From positions 3,534,001-3,598,000 of the forward strand of contig NZ_VCNH01000008.1 in NCBI RefSeq assembly GCF_024355225.1: a stretch of 64,000 nt of DNA. The letters run 5' to 3'. Under the pieces are notes generated by a model. The model did no database searches, was not told the DNA's origin, and was given only the letters and a program-made list of their open reading frames with translations. Numbering within the stretch: position 1 is the first letter of the stretch; each line of letters starts with the position of its first letter. The position numbers were made by a program, and so were the translations under genes. Below are positions 7,321-15,912 of the stretch, in pieces. The stretch is from Roseovarius sp. M141. GTDB taxonomy: Bacteria > Pseudomonadota > Alphaproteobacteria > Rhodobacterales > Rhodobacteraceae.

Positions 7321-8300
7321 CCGACCTTGAGGATGATCTTGCCGATATGGGCGCTGCTTTCCATATGCGCATGCGCCTTGGCCGCATCGGCCAGCGCATA
7401 GGTGCTGTCCATTACCGGCGCGATACGGCCTGCCGCAAGCAGCGGCCAGACGGTTTGCAACAGCGCCCGTGCAATCGCGGCCTTGGCGATATCGCTTTGC
7501 GGGCGTAGGGTGCTGCCGGTGATGGTCAGGCGTCGCATCATCACATGGGCAAAGTTCAGCTCGACCTTCGGCCCGCCGAGGAACGCAATCTGCACCAGCC
7601 GCCCGTCATCGGCCAGCGCGCGCACGTTGCGCGGGATGTAGTCACCGCCGACCATGTCGAGGATCAGGTTGGCGCCCCCCTCGGCCCTCAGCACATCGAC
7701 GAAATCCTCGTCACGATAGTTGATCGCCCGCTCCGCGCCCAACTCCACGCATTTGGCGCATTTCTCGTCCGAACCGGCGGTGGTGAAGACCCGCGCGCCC
7801 AGCACATTGGCCAACTGGATCGCCGTCGTGCCGATCCCCGAGGACCCGCCATGCACCAAAAACCGCTCGCCCGCCTGCAAGCCGCCGCGCTGGAACACGT
7901 TGGACCAGACGGTAAAGAACGTCTCGGGCAGGCAGGCCGCCTGCGCCATGTCCATGGCTTCGGGGATGGGCAGGCAGTGGGCGGCTGGGGTGGCGACGTA
8001 TTCGGCATAGCCGCCACCGGGCAGCAGGGCGCAGACACGGTCGCCGACCTTCCAGTCGGTGACGCCGCTGCCCACCGCCGCCACCTCGCCCGAGGCTTCC
8101 AGCCCGGGCAGATCGCTGGCGCCCTTCGGCGGGGCGTATGCGCCCGCGCGTTGCAGCGCGTCGGGGCGGTTGACGCCGGCATAGGCCACGCGAATCACCA
8201 CCTCGTCGCCGCGCGGCTCGGGGCGGGGACGGGTGCATAGACGCAGCACGTCCGGCCCGCCCGCCTCGGTGATCTCAACAGCCTGCATCATATCGCTCAT
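7317..8300 (-). CDS. NAD(P)H:quinone oxidoreductase, zinc-independent MDR (PIG3-like)
   Basis: 327 residues of medium-chain dehydrogenase/reductase fold without zinc ligands. Motifs are AGVNRPDALQRAG at the substrate domain, LPGLEASGEV, and the NADPH-binding Rossmann segment LVHGGSSGIGTTAIQLA, followed by GSDEKCAKCVELGAERAINY. The closest type is the QOR subfamily represented by human PIG3/TP53I3. It reduces quinones or enones using NAD(P)H in the cytoplasm. First gene of an overlapping operon with the BNR and membrane proteins, 15 nt downstream of COQ9. Confidence 0.85.
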   Translation of the reverse strand: MSDMMQAVEITEAGGPDVLRLCTRPRPEPRGDEVVIRVAYAGVNRPDALQRAGAYAPPKGASDLPGLEASGEVAAVGSGVTDWKVGDRVCALLPGGGYAEYVATPAAHCLPIPEAMDMAQAACLPETFFTVWSNVFQRGGLQAGERFLVHGGSSGIGTTAIQLANVLGARVFTTAGSDEKCAKCVELGAERAINYRDEDFVDVLRAEGGANLILDMVGGDYIPRNVRALADDGRLVQIAFLGGPKVELNFAHVMMRRLTITGSTLRPQSDIAKAAIARALLQTVWPLLAAGRIAPVMDSTYALADAAKAHAHMESSAHIGKIILKVG

Positions 8301-8315
8301 CTCGTATTTTCCCTA

Positions 8316-8993
8316 TCAGCGTTTGCCGGACCAATGCCCCGGCAGATCGTTATCCTTGCGCGGCGCGCGGATCTGGCCCAGCAGCGCCATCGGCCCGGCC
8401 ATCAGCGCGGCGGTCAGCTTGTTATCGCGCGCCTTCGCCTTGATCTTCTCGATCTGCATGACATCGTCGATGCGCCTGTCCAGAAACTCCCACGTTGCCG
8501 CATGGTCGGGGCTGTCATCGCCCAGCCAATACAGCACGGTCGAACCGTAGACCCCCGACAAGGTCGCGCGCTTGGTATACCAGTTCACGTCGTCCGAGGT
8601 GTCGCCCAGCGCGGTCCAGATATGATCGGCGGTCTGCCACAGCGCACGGGCGCCGTCGGCGGCGTGTTGCGGCAGCGCGAACAGGCTCATGCCCCGGCGC
8701 ACCATTTCAGGCTCTGCGCCCTCCAGCCGCCAGCGCACGGCGGCCGCGATCCGGTCGCGAAACCGCATGTCGCCAAGATCAGCCGCCGCCAGCCGGTCCA
8801 GCATGGCCCGATCCCCGGCCGCGTGATAGGCCAAGGCCAGATCGACCGCCCCGCGCGGGCACGCGGCGCGGGCCACGGCGATGTCCACCCCGGCGTCGCG
8901 GGCACAAGCGGCAAAGGCCGCATCGCTCCACCCGTCGAAGGGCACATGGGCACCAGCGGCGTCCAGCAATCGGTCGATAATGTCGGTCTGCAT
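8316..8993 (-). CDS. COQ9 family ubiquinone biosynthesis protein
   Basis: 225 residues; the TetR-like N-terminal helices are followed by the COQ9 domain, including IRFRDRI-like and WYTKRATLSGVYGSTVLYWLGDDSPD, the most characteristic block of the family, and then TWEFLDRRIDDVMQIEK. COQ9 is a lipid-binding partner of the COQ7 hydroxylation step in ubiquinone synthesis. Divergent from rpsU with about 100 nt between start codons, an arrangement I associate with Rhodobacteraceae. It reads into the quinone oxidoreductase gene, so the operon has a quinone theme. Confidence 0.88.
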   Translation of the reverse strand: MQTDIIDRLLDAAGAHVPFDGWSDAAFAACARDAGVDIAVARAACPRGAVDLALAYHAAGDRAMLDRLAAADLGDMRFRDRIAAAVRWRLEGAEPEMVRRGMSLFALPQHAADGARALWQTADHIWTALGDTSDDVNWYTKRATLSGVYGSTVLYWLGDDSPDHAATWEFLDRRIDDVMQIEKIKAKARDNKLTAALMAGPMALLGQIRAPRKDNDLPGHWSGKR

Positions 8994-9018
8994 GGCATCC
9001 TCCTGTTGTCATCCACCC

Positions 9019-9047
9019 TAGACATATAGGGCGATCTTTGCTATAGA
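9019..9047 (+). promoter_or_regulatory. Predicted sigma70 promoter of rpsU
   Basis: TAGACA (9019-9024) and TATAGA (9042-9047) with a 17-nt spacer, about 50 nt before the rpsU ATG. Confidence 0.5.
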
Positions 9048-9097
9048 CGCCCTTCCTGCAAATCATGCAAATTCAACTAGGAAGGTGGTGACACCAC

Positions 9098-9304
9098 ATG
9101 CAGGTTAGTGTTCGCGACAACAATGTCGATCAGGCGCTTCGTGCCCTGAAGAAGAAACTGCAGCGCGAAGGCGTATTTCGCGAAATGAAGCTCAAGCAAC
9201 ATTTCGAGAAGCCGTCCGAGAAAAAAGCGCGCGAGAAGGCCGAGGCGATTCGCCGTGCCCGGAAACTGGCGCGTAAGAAGCTTCAGCGCGAAGGGATGAT
9301 GTAA
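9098..9304 (+). CDS. rpsU: 30S ribosomal protein S21
   Basis: 68 residues, beginning [20 protein letters not shown], then [24 protein letters not shown] and a basic tail. This is the standard S21 sequence. S21 helps base-pairing of the anti-Shine-Dalgarno region at initiation. AGGAAGGTGGTG precedes the ATG. Monocistronic: a predicted promoter lies upstream and a terminator at 9352-9382. Confidence 0.97.
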   Translation: MQVSVRDNNVDQALRALKKKLQREGVFREMKLKQHFEKPSEKKAREKAEAIRRARKLARKKLQREGMM

Positions 9305-9351
9305 GTCACCCCCTTCGGTGCGGTTTTGACCGACACGTATGAGATTGAAGG

Positions 9352-9382
9352 ACCCCCGAGCGTTGGCTTCGGGGGTTTTTTG
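9352..9382 (+). terminator. Rho-independent terminator of rpsU
   Basis: ACCCCCGA (9352-9359) pairs with TCGGGGGT (9369-9376), followed by TTTTTT. Confidence 0.88.
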
Positions 9383-9425
9383 TTTAGTCAGTAGTAGTTT
9401 AATAGATTCCGAGCAAACCCAAGCA

Positions 9426-10109
9426 CTAGCGATAAGTCTTGGTGAAATCTTCAACTGCTGCGACTAACCGCATCTGAACCGATTTTTCTGCGCCTAGTTT
9501 CTCCATCTCCCGAACATCCAGACAAAATCGACCTCTGTATTCTCCTCCAAGGAGATCTTCATATCGAAGATTAACCTCAAAGGGCGGAAGGGGAGTATCT
9601 ATATCTAGAAGATCCGGCCCAAGGGCCAAGCTAAATTCGATTGCTTTGTCCTGCTCAATAACCCGAAATGGGTGGTGTCGCTCAAAAATATTTGTAAACA
9701 GTTTATACTTTTCCAAGTTAACGGCAGGTTTTTCAATCTCTAAGTAAACATTCAACGCGGCTCCCGCACCAACGTTTGACAATCTAAAGGTGACCAATTC
9801 TCATGCATCTTCCCGTTGCCCAAAATGCGCTACAAGAACAGGATCAGCAGCCGCTTCTCTGGACTTACGTTGCTCCATCAGTGCATTTGCCGCCAAAAAT
9901 GTCGAGGCGCCTGCAACCGTTAAAGAGATAACTAGAGGCAGAATCTGAATGTAGTCGCTTCGAATAGGGTCACTCGTGCTGAAATCAAGCCCCAAATAAG
10001 CTAGCAACGATAGAAAAACTCCTAAAGCGACCCCAACAGCGATTTTACCGTCTCGAAGAAACGTGTCACGACGCTTCAACTTTTCGTGTCTCACCGTGTA
10101 TCTAGACAT
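9426..10109 (-). pseudogene. Two-TM membrane protein interrupted by an in-frame TGA
   Basis: One open frame of about 227 codons is split by TGA at 9801-9803. The first part (102 residues from 10109, MSRYTVRHEKLKRRDTFLRD) has two TM helices (IAVGVALGVFLSLLAYLGL and ILPLVISLTVAGASTFLAAN) and ends SREAAADPVLVAHFGQREDA. The same frame continues immediately with ELVTFRLSNVGAGAALNVYLE and a beta-rich soluble domain to 9426. Only TTG, right after the stop, could restart translation, and there is no clear ribosome-binding site. CGA to TGA is the simplest cause. The function is unknown. The stretch is lower in GC than its flanks and lies between rpsU and an IS, so it is probably accessory DNA. Confidence 0.7.
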
Positions 10110-10119
10110 AAATCACTAA

Positions 10120-10160
10120 ACTAAAAAGAGATAAAAGCCCCCGCGATTCCGCGGGAGCTT
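10120..10160 (-). terminator. Intrinsic terminator, minus strand
   Basis: CGCGGG and CCCGCG arms around an ATTC tetraloop (10140-10155), extended by AAGC/GCTT (10135-10138, 10157-10160). Read on the minus strand it is followed by TTTTATCTCTTTTT. It would stop transcripts coming from the IS side before the two-TM gene. Confidence 0.65.
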
Positions 10161-10285
10161 GTTATTGCCGGATCCTGCGCGATCGCGAATGGACAGCCGC
10201 CATGGACCGGATGAGGGCTGACGATCGCAATGGCAACGGTTGATACATCAATAGCAGGTCGAAGCCGAAGCCCGACAGTCAGGCC

Positions 10286-10308
10286 GCCTCCGGCGGGAGT
10301 ATTTTTAG
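10286..10308. repeat. Truncated intergenic repeat at the IS junction
   Basis: GCCTCCGGCGGGAGTATTTT followed by TAG directly abuts the left end of the IS. GC-arm plus AGTATTTTT is a pattern I recognise from Rhodobacteraceae intergenic regions, and it appears cut by the insertion. Confidence 0.4.
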
Positions 10309-11979
10309 CCTGCATTCCCCAAGTGGCGTGTCGTTTGAGGTGAAGATCGCCTGTATCCGAGCGCTAGACAAGGATTTTCTGCCGCAAGCGGCACCTGCGG
10401 TCGCGCAGACTGCTGGATCTGGACGGATCAGACCGCGAAGCCGCTGTTTCCTTGCCCAGGGGCGGCGTTTTTCAGCGCAGCGGACAGATCTGTCCAGCCG
10501 CTTTCGTTCAGTTTGAGCGTGGATCGCGATCATGCGCATAGCGGTGGCGCTCGCAATCGGCGGATAGCGGCGAGGATGGCGCGTACCATCGTGCCGGTGA
10601 CAGCGACCTCGGCCAGCTGGAAGGTGATGGTGCGGGCGTGACGGACCACACGTGCCCCGATCTTGATCAGCTTCAGTTGCAGGCTGGTCAACGACCAGTC
10701 GGCCATGGCCTCGGGCAGCTCGATGCAGCGCAAGAAGGTGGCCAGGTTGTACGCCAGGGCGTGCAGTTGCAGCCGCACCTCATTGTCGCGGAACTTCCGG
10801 CACGACAGCCGCGTCCAGCGAAAGGCGTATTTGCCCTCTTTGATGTGCTGCTCGGCGGTGCCGCGCTGGTTGTAGAACCGCACCACCCAGTCCGGCTCCA
10901 TCGGCAGGTTGGTGACGATGAAGCCGACACGCGGGAACAGTTCGCCCGGATGCCATTCGATCTTGGCGATCACCCGGCGTTCCTTGTCCCAGGACGCCGC
11001 CTGATACTCGAATTCCTCGAAGAACCGCTTGACCTTGGTCAGTGACGGCCGCCCGACAGGGCGCGTTAGCCGATGCGCGATCTTGTCCTTGAGGACCGCG
11101 TTTGCGGGCAGCCGGATGGCGTAGAAGAACCGCGCTTCTTCCAATCGCTCATAGATCGCCGGGATCGCGTAGGCAGCATCGGCCCGGAAGAACCTGCCAC
11201 CAAGGTCGCGCTCCGCGTAGCGCGCAATGACGGGGTCGAGAACATCACGCCAGCCATCGGCGCTGTGGACGTTGCCATGGCGCAGGGCGCAGCGTTCCAG
11301 CATCCCGAACTGGTTGAACAGAAAGTTGGGGTGATAGCAGCTACAGTCGAAATGGCCATTCCAGGCGGACCCTTCCTGGTCGCCATGGGTCGGGCTGACC
11401 GAGCTGTCCATGTCCAGAACGATGTACTTCAGCCCGTTACGGTCATGGAACCGGTCGATCCATTGCCCGTTCAGGTCGGCCAGCGCGGCACGGTTCCCGG
11501 CCAGAGCCAGCGTCTCGGTCTCGAACCGTCCCATCTGCGATGCCGAGGCCGCTTGTGCATCGACCGCTCTGCCGCCGACAACTTGGCGCATGACCGGATC
11601 GCAGGCGAGACGGTTGGCGTCGTTGACATCCTCGTATCCGGCCAGCCGCCCAAAGACTGATTGCCGGAACAGGCCGTCGAGCCGATGGACCGTGTTCTTG
11701 CCAGAGCGAGTATCGCGCAGCGCCGCTGACGCCAAATCGGACAACCCGAGCGCGTCATCAAGCTCGCGCATCACCAGAAGGCCGCCGTCGGAACTGAGCT
11801 GCGTGCCGCGAAATTCCAGCCGCACGCGAGGGTCGAAATCCACCCGATCTGCCCGTTGCAAGCCCGCACCCTCTGGGTGATCCATGAAACGCGCCCCTCG
11901 CAGCCTTCAACACCATGTTTTATATAGGAAATATAATGGTCAGGACAGCGAAATCAGCGCCTTACTTGGGAAATGTGGG
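10309..11979 (-). mobile_element. IS1380-family insertion sequence
   Basis: About 1.67 kb, the usual size for IS1380 elements. The ends carry imperfect inverted repeats: left CATTCCCCAAGTGGCG (from 10313) and right, read inward, CATTTCCCAAGTAAGGCG (to 11975). Extending by four bases to CCTG/CCCA gives the stated limits. The flanking tetranucleotides TTAG and TTAT agree at three of four positions, so the target duplication is not clean and the limits are uncertain by a few bases. A single intact transposase fills the element. It is inserted about 28 nt beyond the dctP stop codon. Confidence 0.75.
10530..11885 (-). CDS. IS1380-family transposase (DDE type)
   Basis: 451 residues, with no frameshift or stop. 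The sequence shows the family pattern: FRGTQLSSDGGLLVMRELD near the N-terminus, YEDVNDANRLACDPVMR, YIVLDMDSSVSPTHGDQEG with the first catalytic Asp, then CSCYHPNFLF, FFRADAAYAIPAIYE with the second Asp, and FYNQRGTAEQHIKEGKYAF carrying the terminal Glu. Transposases of this family cut and paste a roughly 1.65 kb element. The element appears complete and may be active. About 220 nt separate the stop codon from the left end, and this stretch shows no further gene. Confidence 0.9.
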   Translation of the reverse strand: MDHPEGAGLQRADRVDFDPRVRLEFRGTQLSSDGGLLVMRELDDALGLSDLASAALRDTRSGKNTVHRLDGLFRQSVFGRLAGYEDVNDANRLACDPVMRQVVGGRAVDAQAASASQMGRFETETLALAGNRAALADLNGQWIDRFHDRNGLKYIVLDMDSSVSPTHGDQEGSAWNGHFDCSCYHPNFLFNQFGMLERCALRHGNVHSADGWRDVLDPVIARYAERDLGGRFFRADAAYAIPAIYERLEEARFFYAIRLPANAVLKDKIAHRLTRPVGRPSLTKVKRFFEEFEYQAASWDKERRVIAKIEWHPGELFPRVGFIVTNLPMEPDWVVRFYNQRGTAEQHIKEGKYAFRWTRLSCRKFRDNEVRLQLHALAYNLATFLRCIELPEAMADWSLTSLQLKLIKIGARVVRHARTITFQLAEVAVTGTMVRAILAAIRRLRAPPLCA

Positions 11980-12006
11980 TTATTAACTCTAAGCCCACAA
12001 AACCGC

Positions 12007-13095
12007 TTACATGCAGTCCTTGATCGTCTGCACGTCCGGTCCGTTCGGTGTCCGACCCAGATTGAACGGCGCGGATGCATCCCGCCACTGGGCGTAGTCG
12101 GCCAGATATTCCAGCATCGACACATAGACCTTGGCCGAGTTGGGGTTCTCGCAGGCGACCTCGACGATGACCTCGTTGGCCATTTCCTGCACCTTCGCCA
12201 GCGTCTCGTCGTCGTAGCGGTTGATCTCCACCGCTTCGTCGAACTTGGCGTAGGCCTCGGTCGCGCGCTTTTCGGTGAAGGCCAGCGACCACATCATCGT
12301 GGCATCGGCCGCGATCTGCAGTTTCTCGCGGGTCTCGTCGCTGAGCGCGTCCCACGATGCCTTGTTGATCATCACGCCGAATACCGACGCCGACTGGTGC
12401 CAGCCCGGTGTCGCCCAGTATTTCGTGACCTGCTGGAAGCCGCCCGACCAATCCACGTTGGGGGTGGAGAATTCGGCGCCGTCGATCACGCCGCGCTCCA
12501 GCGACTGATAGATTTCGCCGCCGGCCATCGACACCTGATTGCCGCCCAAACGCTCCAGCAGCTTGCCCTGCTCAAGACCCGACAGGCGCAGGCGCTTGCC
12601 TTGGAGGTCTTCGAGGTTGCGGATCGGCTCGTTCGTGCGGAAGCCCGATTCGTTGTTGGTCAGGCCGTAGGGCAGATAGACCATGCCGAAATTACCGTAG
12701 ATCTCGTTATAGATCTCGGCGCCGCCCCATTCCTGGATCCAGTTGGCGTAATCGACCGCGTTGAACAGCGACGGCGTGGTTGCCAGCGCGGAAAACGCCG
12801 CATCACGGCCCGCCCAATAGCCCGGCCAGTCAGCGCCGGCCTGAATGGTGCCCGATTCGACCGCGCCAAAGACTTCGCCCGACGGGACCAGCGATCCGCC
12901 CTCAAAAAATTCGATGGTCAGCTCGCCCTTGGTCAGCTTGTTGGCCAGGTCGACAAAGTGCTTGTCGGTTTCGATCAGCTCCAGCGACGAGGGCCATGTG
13001 GTGGTCATGGTCCAGCTTTCCTGTGCCATCGCCTGCCCCGCGAATGCGGCGGCAGCCGCGGCAGCCGCGGCAGCCAGAATGGTCAGTTTAGTCAT
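12007..13095 (-). CDS. dctP: TRAP transporter solute-binding protein, DctP family
   Basis: 362 residues with a Sec signal peptide whose hydrophobic core is a run of ten alanines, cleaved near AMA-QE. The mature part has the DctP fold: WTMTTTWPSSLELIETDKHFVDLA, ELTIEFFEGGSLVPSGEVFGAV, and GKRLRLSGLEQGKLLERLGGNQVSMAGGEIYQSLERGVIDGAEF, the last close to 2-oxo-acid-binding TakP proteins with the conserved RLSG arginine. It captures an organic acid in the periplasm for the DctQM permease encoded just downstream. The exact ligand cannot be read from the sequence. Confidence 0.88.
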   Translation of the reverse strand: MTKLTILAAAAAAAAAAFAGQAMAQESWTMTTTWPSSLELIETDKHFVDLANKLTKGELTIEFFEGGSLVPSGEVFGAVESGTIQAGADWPGYWAGRDAAFSALATTPSLFNAVDYANWIQEWGGAEIYNEIYGNFGMVYLPYGLTNNESGFRTNEPIRNLEDLQGKRLRLSGLEQGKLLERLGGNQVSMAGGEIYQSLERGVIDGAEFSTPNVDWSGGFQQVTKYWATPGWHQSASVFGVMINKASWDALSDETREKLQIAADATMMWSLAFTEKRATEAYAKFDEAVEINRYDDETLAKVQEMANEVIVEVACENPNSAKVYVSMLEYLADYAQWRDASAPFNLGRTPNGPDVQTIKDCM

Positions 13096-13122
13096 GCTTA
13101 CTCTCCCTTTTGTGGTAGCATT

Positions 13123-14448
13123 TTATTTGGTGTAGAGGACGCTTGGCAGCCATTCCACCAGCGGCGGAAAGGCGGCGACAAGCAGGCACATCGCCACGAT
13201 CAGCCCGATAAAGGGCATGACCCCGCGGATGATGTGGCCGGTGCGCACTTCCTTTGGCGCGATGGCGCGTAAGTAGAACAGCGCATAGCCAAATGGTGGC
13301 GTCAGGAACGAGGTTTGCAGCACGACCGCCATCAGGACGACGAACCACAGCAGGCTGACGCCCTCCATTTCCTGCACGATGGGCAGGAAGATGGGGAAGG
13401 ACAGCAGCACGATCCCCGTCCAGTCAAGGAACGCGCCGAGGATGAATACGATGCCCATCATCATGGCGATCAGCAGCCACGGTTCCATATCCAACGCGCG
13501 GATGATTTCCTGCGTGGCGCGCAGGCCGCCGGTGATGTTGAACACGCCGGTAAAGGCGGTGGCCCCGACGACGATAAAGAGGATCATCGCAGAGGTGCGC
13601 CCGGTCTCCAGCATGGCGCCGTAGAAGGTACGCCAGTGAAACCGGCCGCGCGATATGACGATCAGCAGGGCGAGGCCCGCGCCGATGGCGGACGCCTCGG
13701 TCGCCGTGGCGATCCCGGCCAGAAGCGAGCCGAGGATGCCGAAGATCAGCACCAGGGGCGGCAGCGCTTCGATCAGCAGCATGCGGATCAGGGCGGGGCG
13801 GCTGATTTTCTCGTCCGGCTCGACCGACGGGGCCAGATCGGGGCGGATGACTGAAATGACGTAGACATAGACCGCGTAACTGAGGCCCAGCAGGATGCCG
13901 GGGACCATCGAGCCGGCGAAAAGATCGCCGACCGTCAGCGGCGAATAGCTGGCCATCAGAATCAGCATGATCGACGGCGGAATCAGGATACCTAGGCAGC
14001 CGGAGGCCGCGATCACGCCAGTCGTGAGCGTCGGTGCATAGCCGTATTGCAGCATGGGCCGCAGGGCCATGACGCCCATCACGGTGATCGATGCGCCGAT
14101 GATGCCGGTGGTCGCCGCCAGCAGGATCGAGATGAACACAACCGCCAGCGCAAGCCCGCCGCGCACATTGCTCATCAAGAGGCGCAGCGCCTCGAACATT
14201 CGGTCGGTGACGCCGGAATCCGACAGGAACCGTGCCATCAGCACGAATAGCGGGATGGCGATCAGCGTGTAATTATCCAGCACGTCGCCGAATATGCGGT
14301 TGATGACGATGCCCAGTACCATGGTCTTGCCGGCGATGACGGCGGTCAGCACCGCCGTGCCGCCCAGCACCAGGGCCAGCGGGTGGCCCATGAACAGGCC
14401 CAGCACCAGCAGGCCGAACATCAGGAGGGCGATTAGCTCGGGGTTCAT
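13123..14448 (-). CDS. dctM: TRAP transporter large permease, DctM family
   Basis: 441 residues with about 12 TM segments, starting MNPELIALLMFGLLVLGLFMGHPLALVLGG. Family blocks are visible: NYTLIAIPLFVLMARFLSDSG, LLAATTGIIGASITVMGVMALRPML, GVIAASGCLGILIPPSIMLILMA and FLDWTGIVLLSFPIF. It forms the Na+-driven translocation subunit. Its start overlaps the end of dctQ by 4 nt, and dctP follows 27 nt downstream, so the operon order is Q-M-P. Confidence 0.93.
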   Translation of the reverse strand: MNPELIALLMFGLLVLGLFMGHPLALVLGGTAVLTAVIAGKTMVLGIVINRIFGDVLDNYTLIAIPLFVLMARFLSDSGVTDRMFEALRLLMSNVRGGLALAVVFISILLAATTGIIGASITVMGVMALRPMLQYGYAPTLTTGVIAASGCLGILIPPSIMLILMASYSPLTVGDLFAGSMVPGILLGLSYAVYVYVISVIRPDLAPSVEPDEKISRPALIRMLLIEALPPLVLIFGILGSLLAGIATATEASAIGAGLALLIVISRGRFHWRTFYGAMLETGRTSAMILFIVVGATAFTGVFNITGGLRATQEIIRALDMEPWLLIAMMMGIVFILGAFLDWTGIVLLSFPIFLPIVQEMEGVSLLWFVVLMAVVLQTSFLTPPFGYALFYLRAIAPKEVRTGHIIRGVMPFIGLIVAMCLLVAAFPPLVEWLPSVLYTK

Positions 14449-14957
14449 TGCAGCACCTCCTCAGAAGTCGTGTCGACGTCGAGGATGATTTTCAACACCT
14501 CCGCGATGCCCTGAATCAGCAGCAGGGCTGCCGCAACGCACATTGCCATCTTCAGCGGGTAGACCGGCATCTGAATTGCGCCATAGGTCACCTCGCCCTG
14601 ATTCCACGACTTCATCGCGAAGTCCCAGGAGCGGGTGGTGAACACGTAGGTGAACGGGAAAAAGAAGATGACGTAGCCCAGCACTTCGATGATGCGCTGC
14701 CAACCCCGGCTGAAGCGTTCGGTCAGGATATCGACGCGCACATGCGCCTTGTGGCGCAGCGCATAGCCGCCCAGCATCACGAAATAGAACCCATACAGTT
14801 GTTTTGAGATATCAAAGGCCCAGCGCGTGGGGTCGTTGAACGCATAGCGCATGACCACATCATAAATGATGATGGCCGCAAAGAGGATTGCCACAACCGC
14901 GACAATGCGGCCGACAACCTCGTTCAGGGCATCGATTGCCCGGATTATGATCAGCAT
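14445..14957 (-). CDS. dctQ: TRAP transporter small permease, DctQ family
   Basis: 170 residues with four predicted TM segments, including VGRIVAVVAILFAAIIIYDVVMRYAFN (typical DctQ start, with the conserved R-Y after TM1), FYFVMLGGYALRHKAHVRVDIL with the family's AHVRVD motif, and two C-terminal helices. It is the membrane partner of DctM. First gene of the TRAP operon; its promoter must lie in the roughly 290-nt interval to the divergent membrane-protein gene at 15247. I see no decisive operator there. Confidence 0.9.
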   Translation of the reverse strand: MLIIIRAIDALNEVVGRIVAVVAILFAAIIIYDVVMRYAFNDPTRWAFDISKQLYGFYFVMLGGYALRHKAHVRVDILTERFSRGWQRIIEVLGYVIFFFPFTYVFTTRSWDFAMKSWNQGEVTYGAIQMPVYPLKMAMCVAAALLLIQGIAEVLKIILDVDTTSEEVLQ

Positions 14958-15246
14958 TTATGGTCCACTTTTATCTCCCCTTTGGCGGTTCGGCCTCTTC
15001 TGGGCCGTTTGTCATGGCGGATCGGGCTTGCGCGGTCCCGTATGCGACACGCTACGGGGCGCGCGCATGCGTCGCGCCATTCGGGCAGTCTTGTTCTTTC
15101 CGGTCGTGATTGCAAGGTGGGGCGTATTTCTACTCGGGCTGCCCTCGGGGCAGGCACCGGTGGCGCCGTGGGCCGTGCGATTGGCCTTGATGCAGGGGGC
15201 GCGCTGGCCTATCTGCTGCGATGAATTGCACTGCAAGGGACGCGCC

Positions 15247-15909
15247 ATGAGCCTTATCCGCAAATGCGACACCGCGATGATGACCGCCATCGGGTTGATC
15301 CTGATCGCCACCGTCATTCTGGGGCTGGCCAACCCGTCGTTTTTCACGCTCGTGTTCGCCGCCGAGGATGGGCCGGTGGAATACGCCACTGCCCTGTTCC
15401 TGCTGGTGGCAAGCATTGTTCTGGCGTCTCACGCGCTGTCACTGTGGCGCAGTGGGCGGCGCGGGGCGGCGCTCTTTACGGTCGTATATGCGCTGATGTT
15501 CTTCATGGCGGCCGGCGAAGAGGTGTCCTGGGGTCAGCGGATCATCGGATGGGAGTCCGGCGAATTTTTCCAGCAGAACAACAAGCAGGACGAAACGAAC
15601 CTGCACAACCTGATGGTCGGTGACGTGCATCTGACCAAATCGCTGTTCGGCCCGGTGCTGACGGTCTGTATCCTGCTGTACCTGGTCGGGCTGCCGCTGA
15701 TCTACCCCAAGGGCGGGCGCATCGCCGCGCTGGCCGACCGCATGGCCGTCCCGGTGCCGTGGCTGAAGCATGCCGCCATCGCGCTGGTGGCCAGCATCAT
15801 CATCGCCGTGCTGGACGCGGACCGCAAATGGGAGGTCTACGAGCTGGTCTTCAGCATGCTGGTCGTGTCCATCTTCTTGCTGCCGCAGAACCCCTCAAAG
15901 ACACGCTGA
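15247..15909 (+). CDS. Membrane protein with EEVSWGQR motif, unknown function
   Basis: 220 residues with about six TM segments. Between TM3 and the following loop it carries AAGEEVSWGQRIIGWESGEFF and QQNNKQDETNLHN, a polar loop with paired acidic residues, W, R and H, preceded by EDGPVEYATALFLLVAS. Glu/His-rich membrane loops of this kind recall hydrolase-type membrane proteins such as the ceramidase/CREST group, but I cannot assign a family. The ATG at 15247 has CAAGGGACGC upstream; the open frame reaches further upstream but that part has no membrane character. Convergent with the deacylase gene, with 3 nt between stops. Confidence 0.6.
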   Translation: MSLIRKCDTAMMTAIGLILIATVILGLANPSFFTLVFAAEDGPVEYATALFLLVASIVLASHALSLWRSGRRGAALFTVVYALMFFMAAGEEVSWGQRIIGWESGEFFQQNNKQDETNLHNLMVGDVHLTKSLFGPVLTVCILLYLVGLPLIYPKGGRIAALADRMAVPVPWLKHAAIALVASIIIAVLDADRKWEVYELVFSMLVVSIFLLPQNPSKTR

Positions 15910-15912
15910 GCG

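Noticed and set aside
11972-11997. Hairpin GTGGG...CCCAC at the right IS junction as dctP terminator
   Set aside because: One arm probably belongs to the IS end; stem is short and imperfect.
13045-13080. GC-rich triplet repeat in the dctP signal region as a contingency locus
   Set aside because: The repeat encodes alanines in the signal core; the frame is intact and imperfect repeats make slipped-strand switching only speculative.
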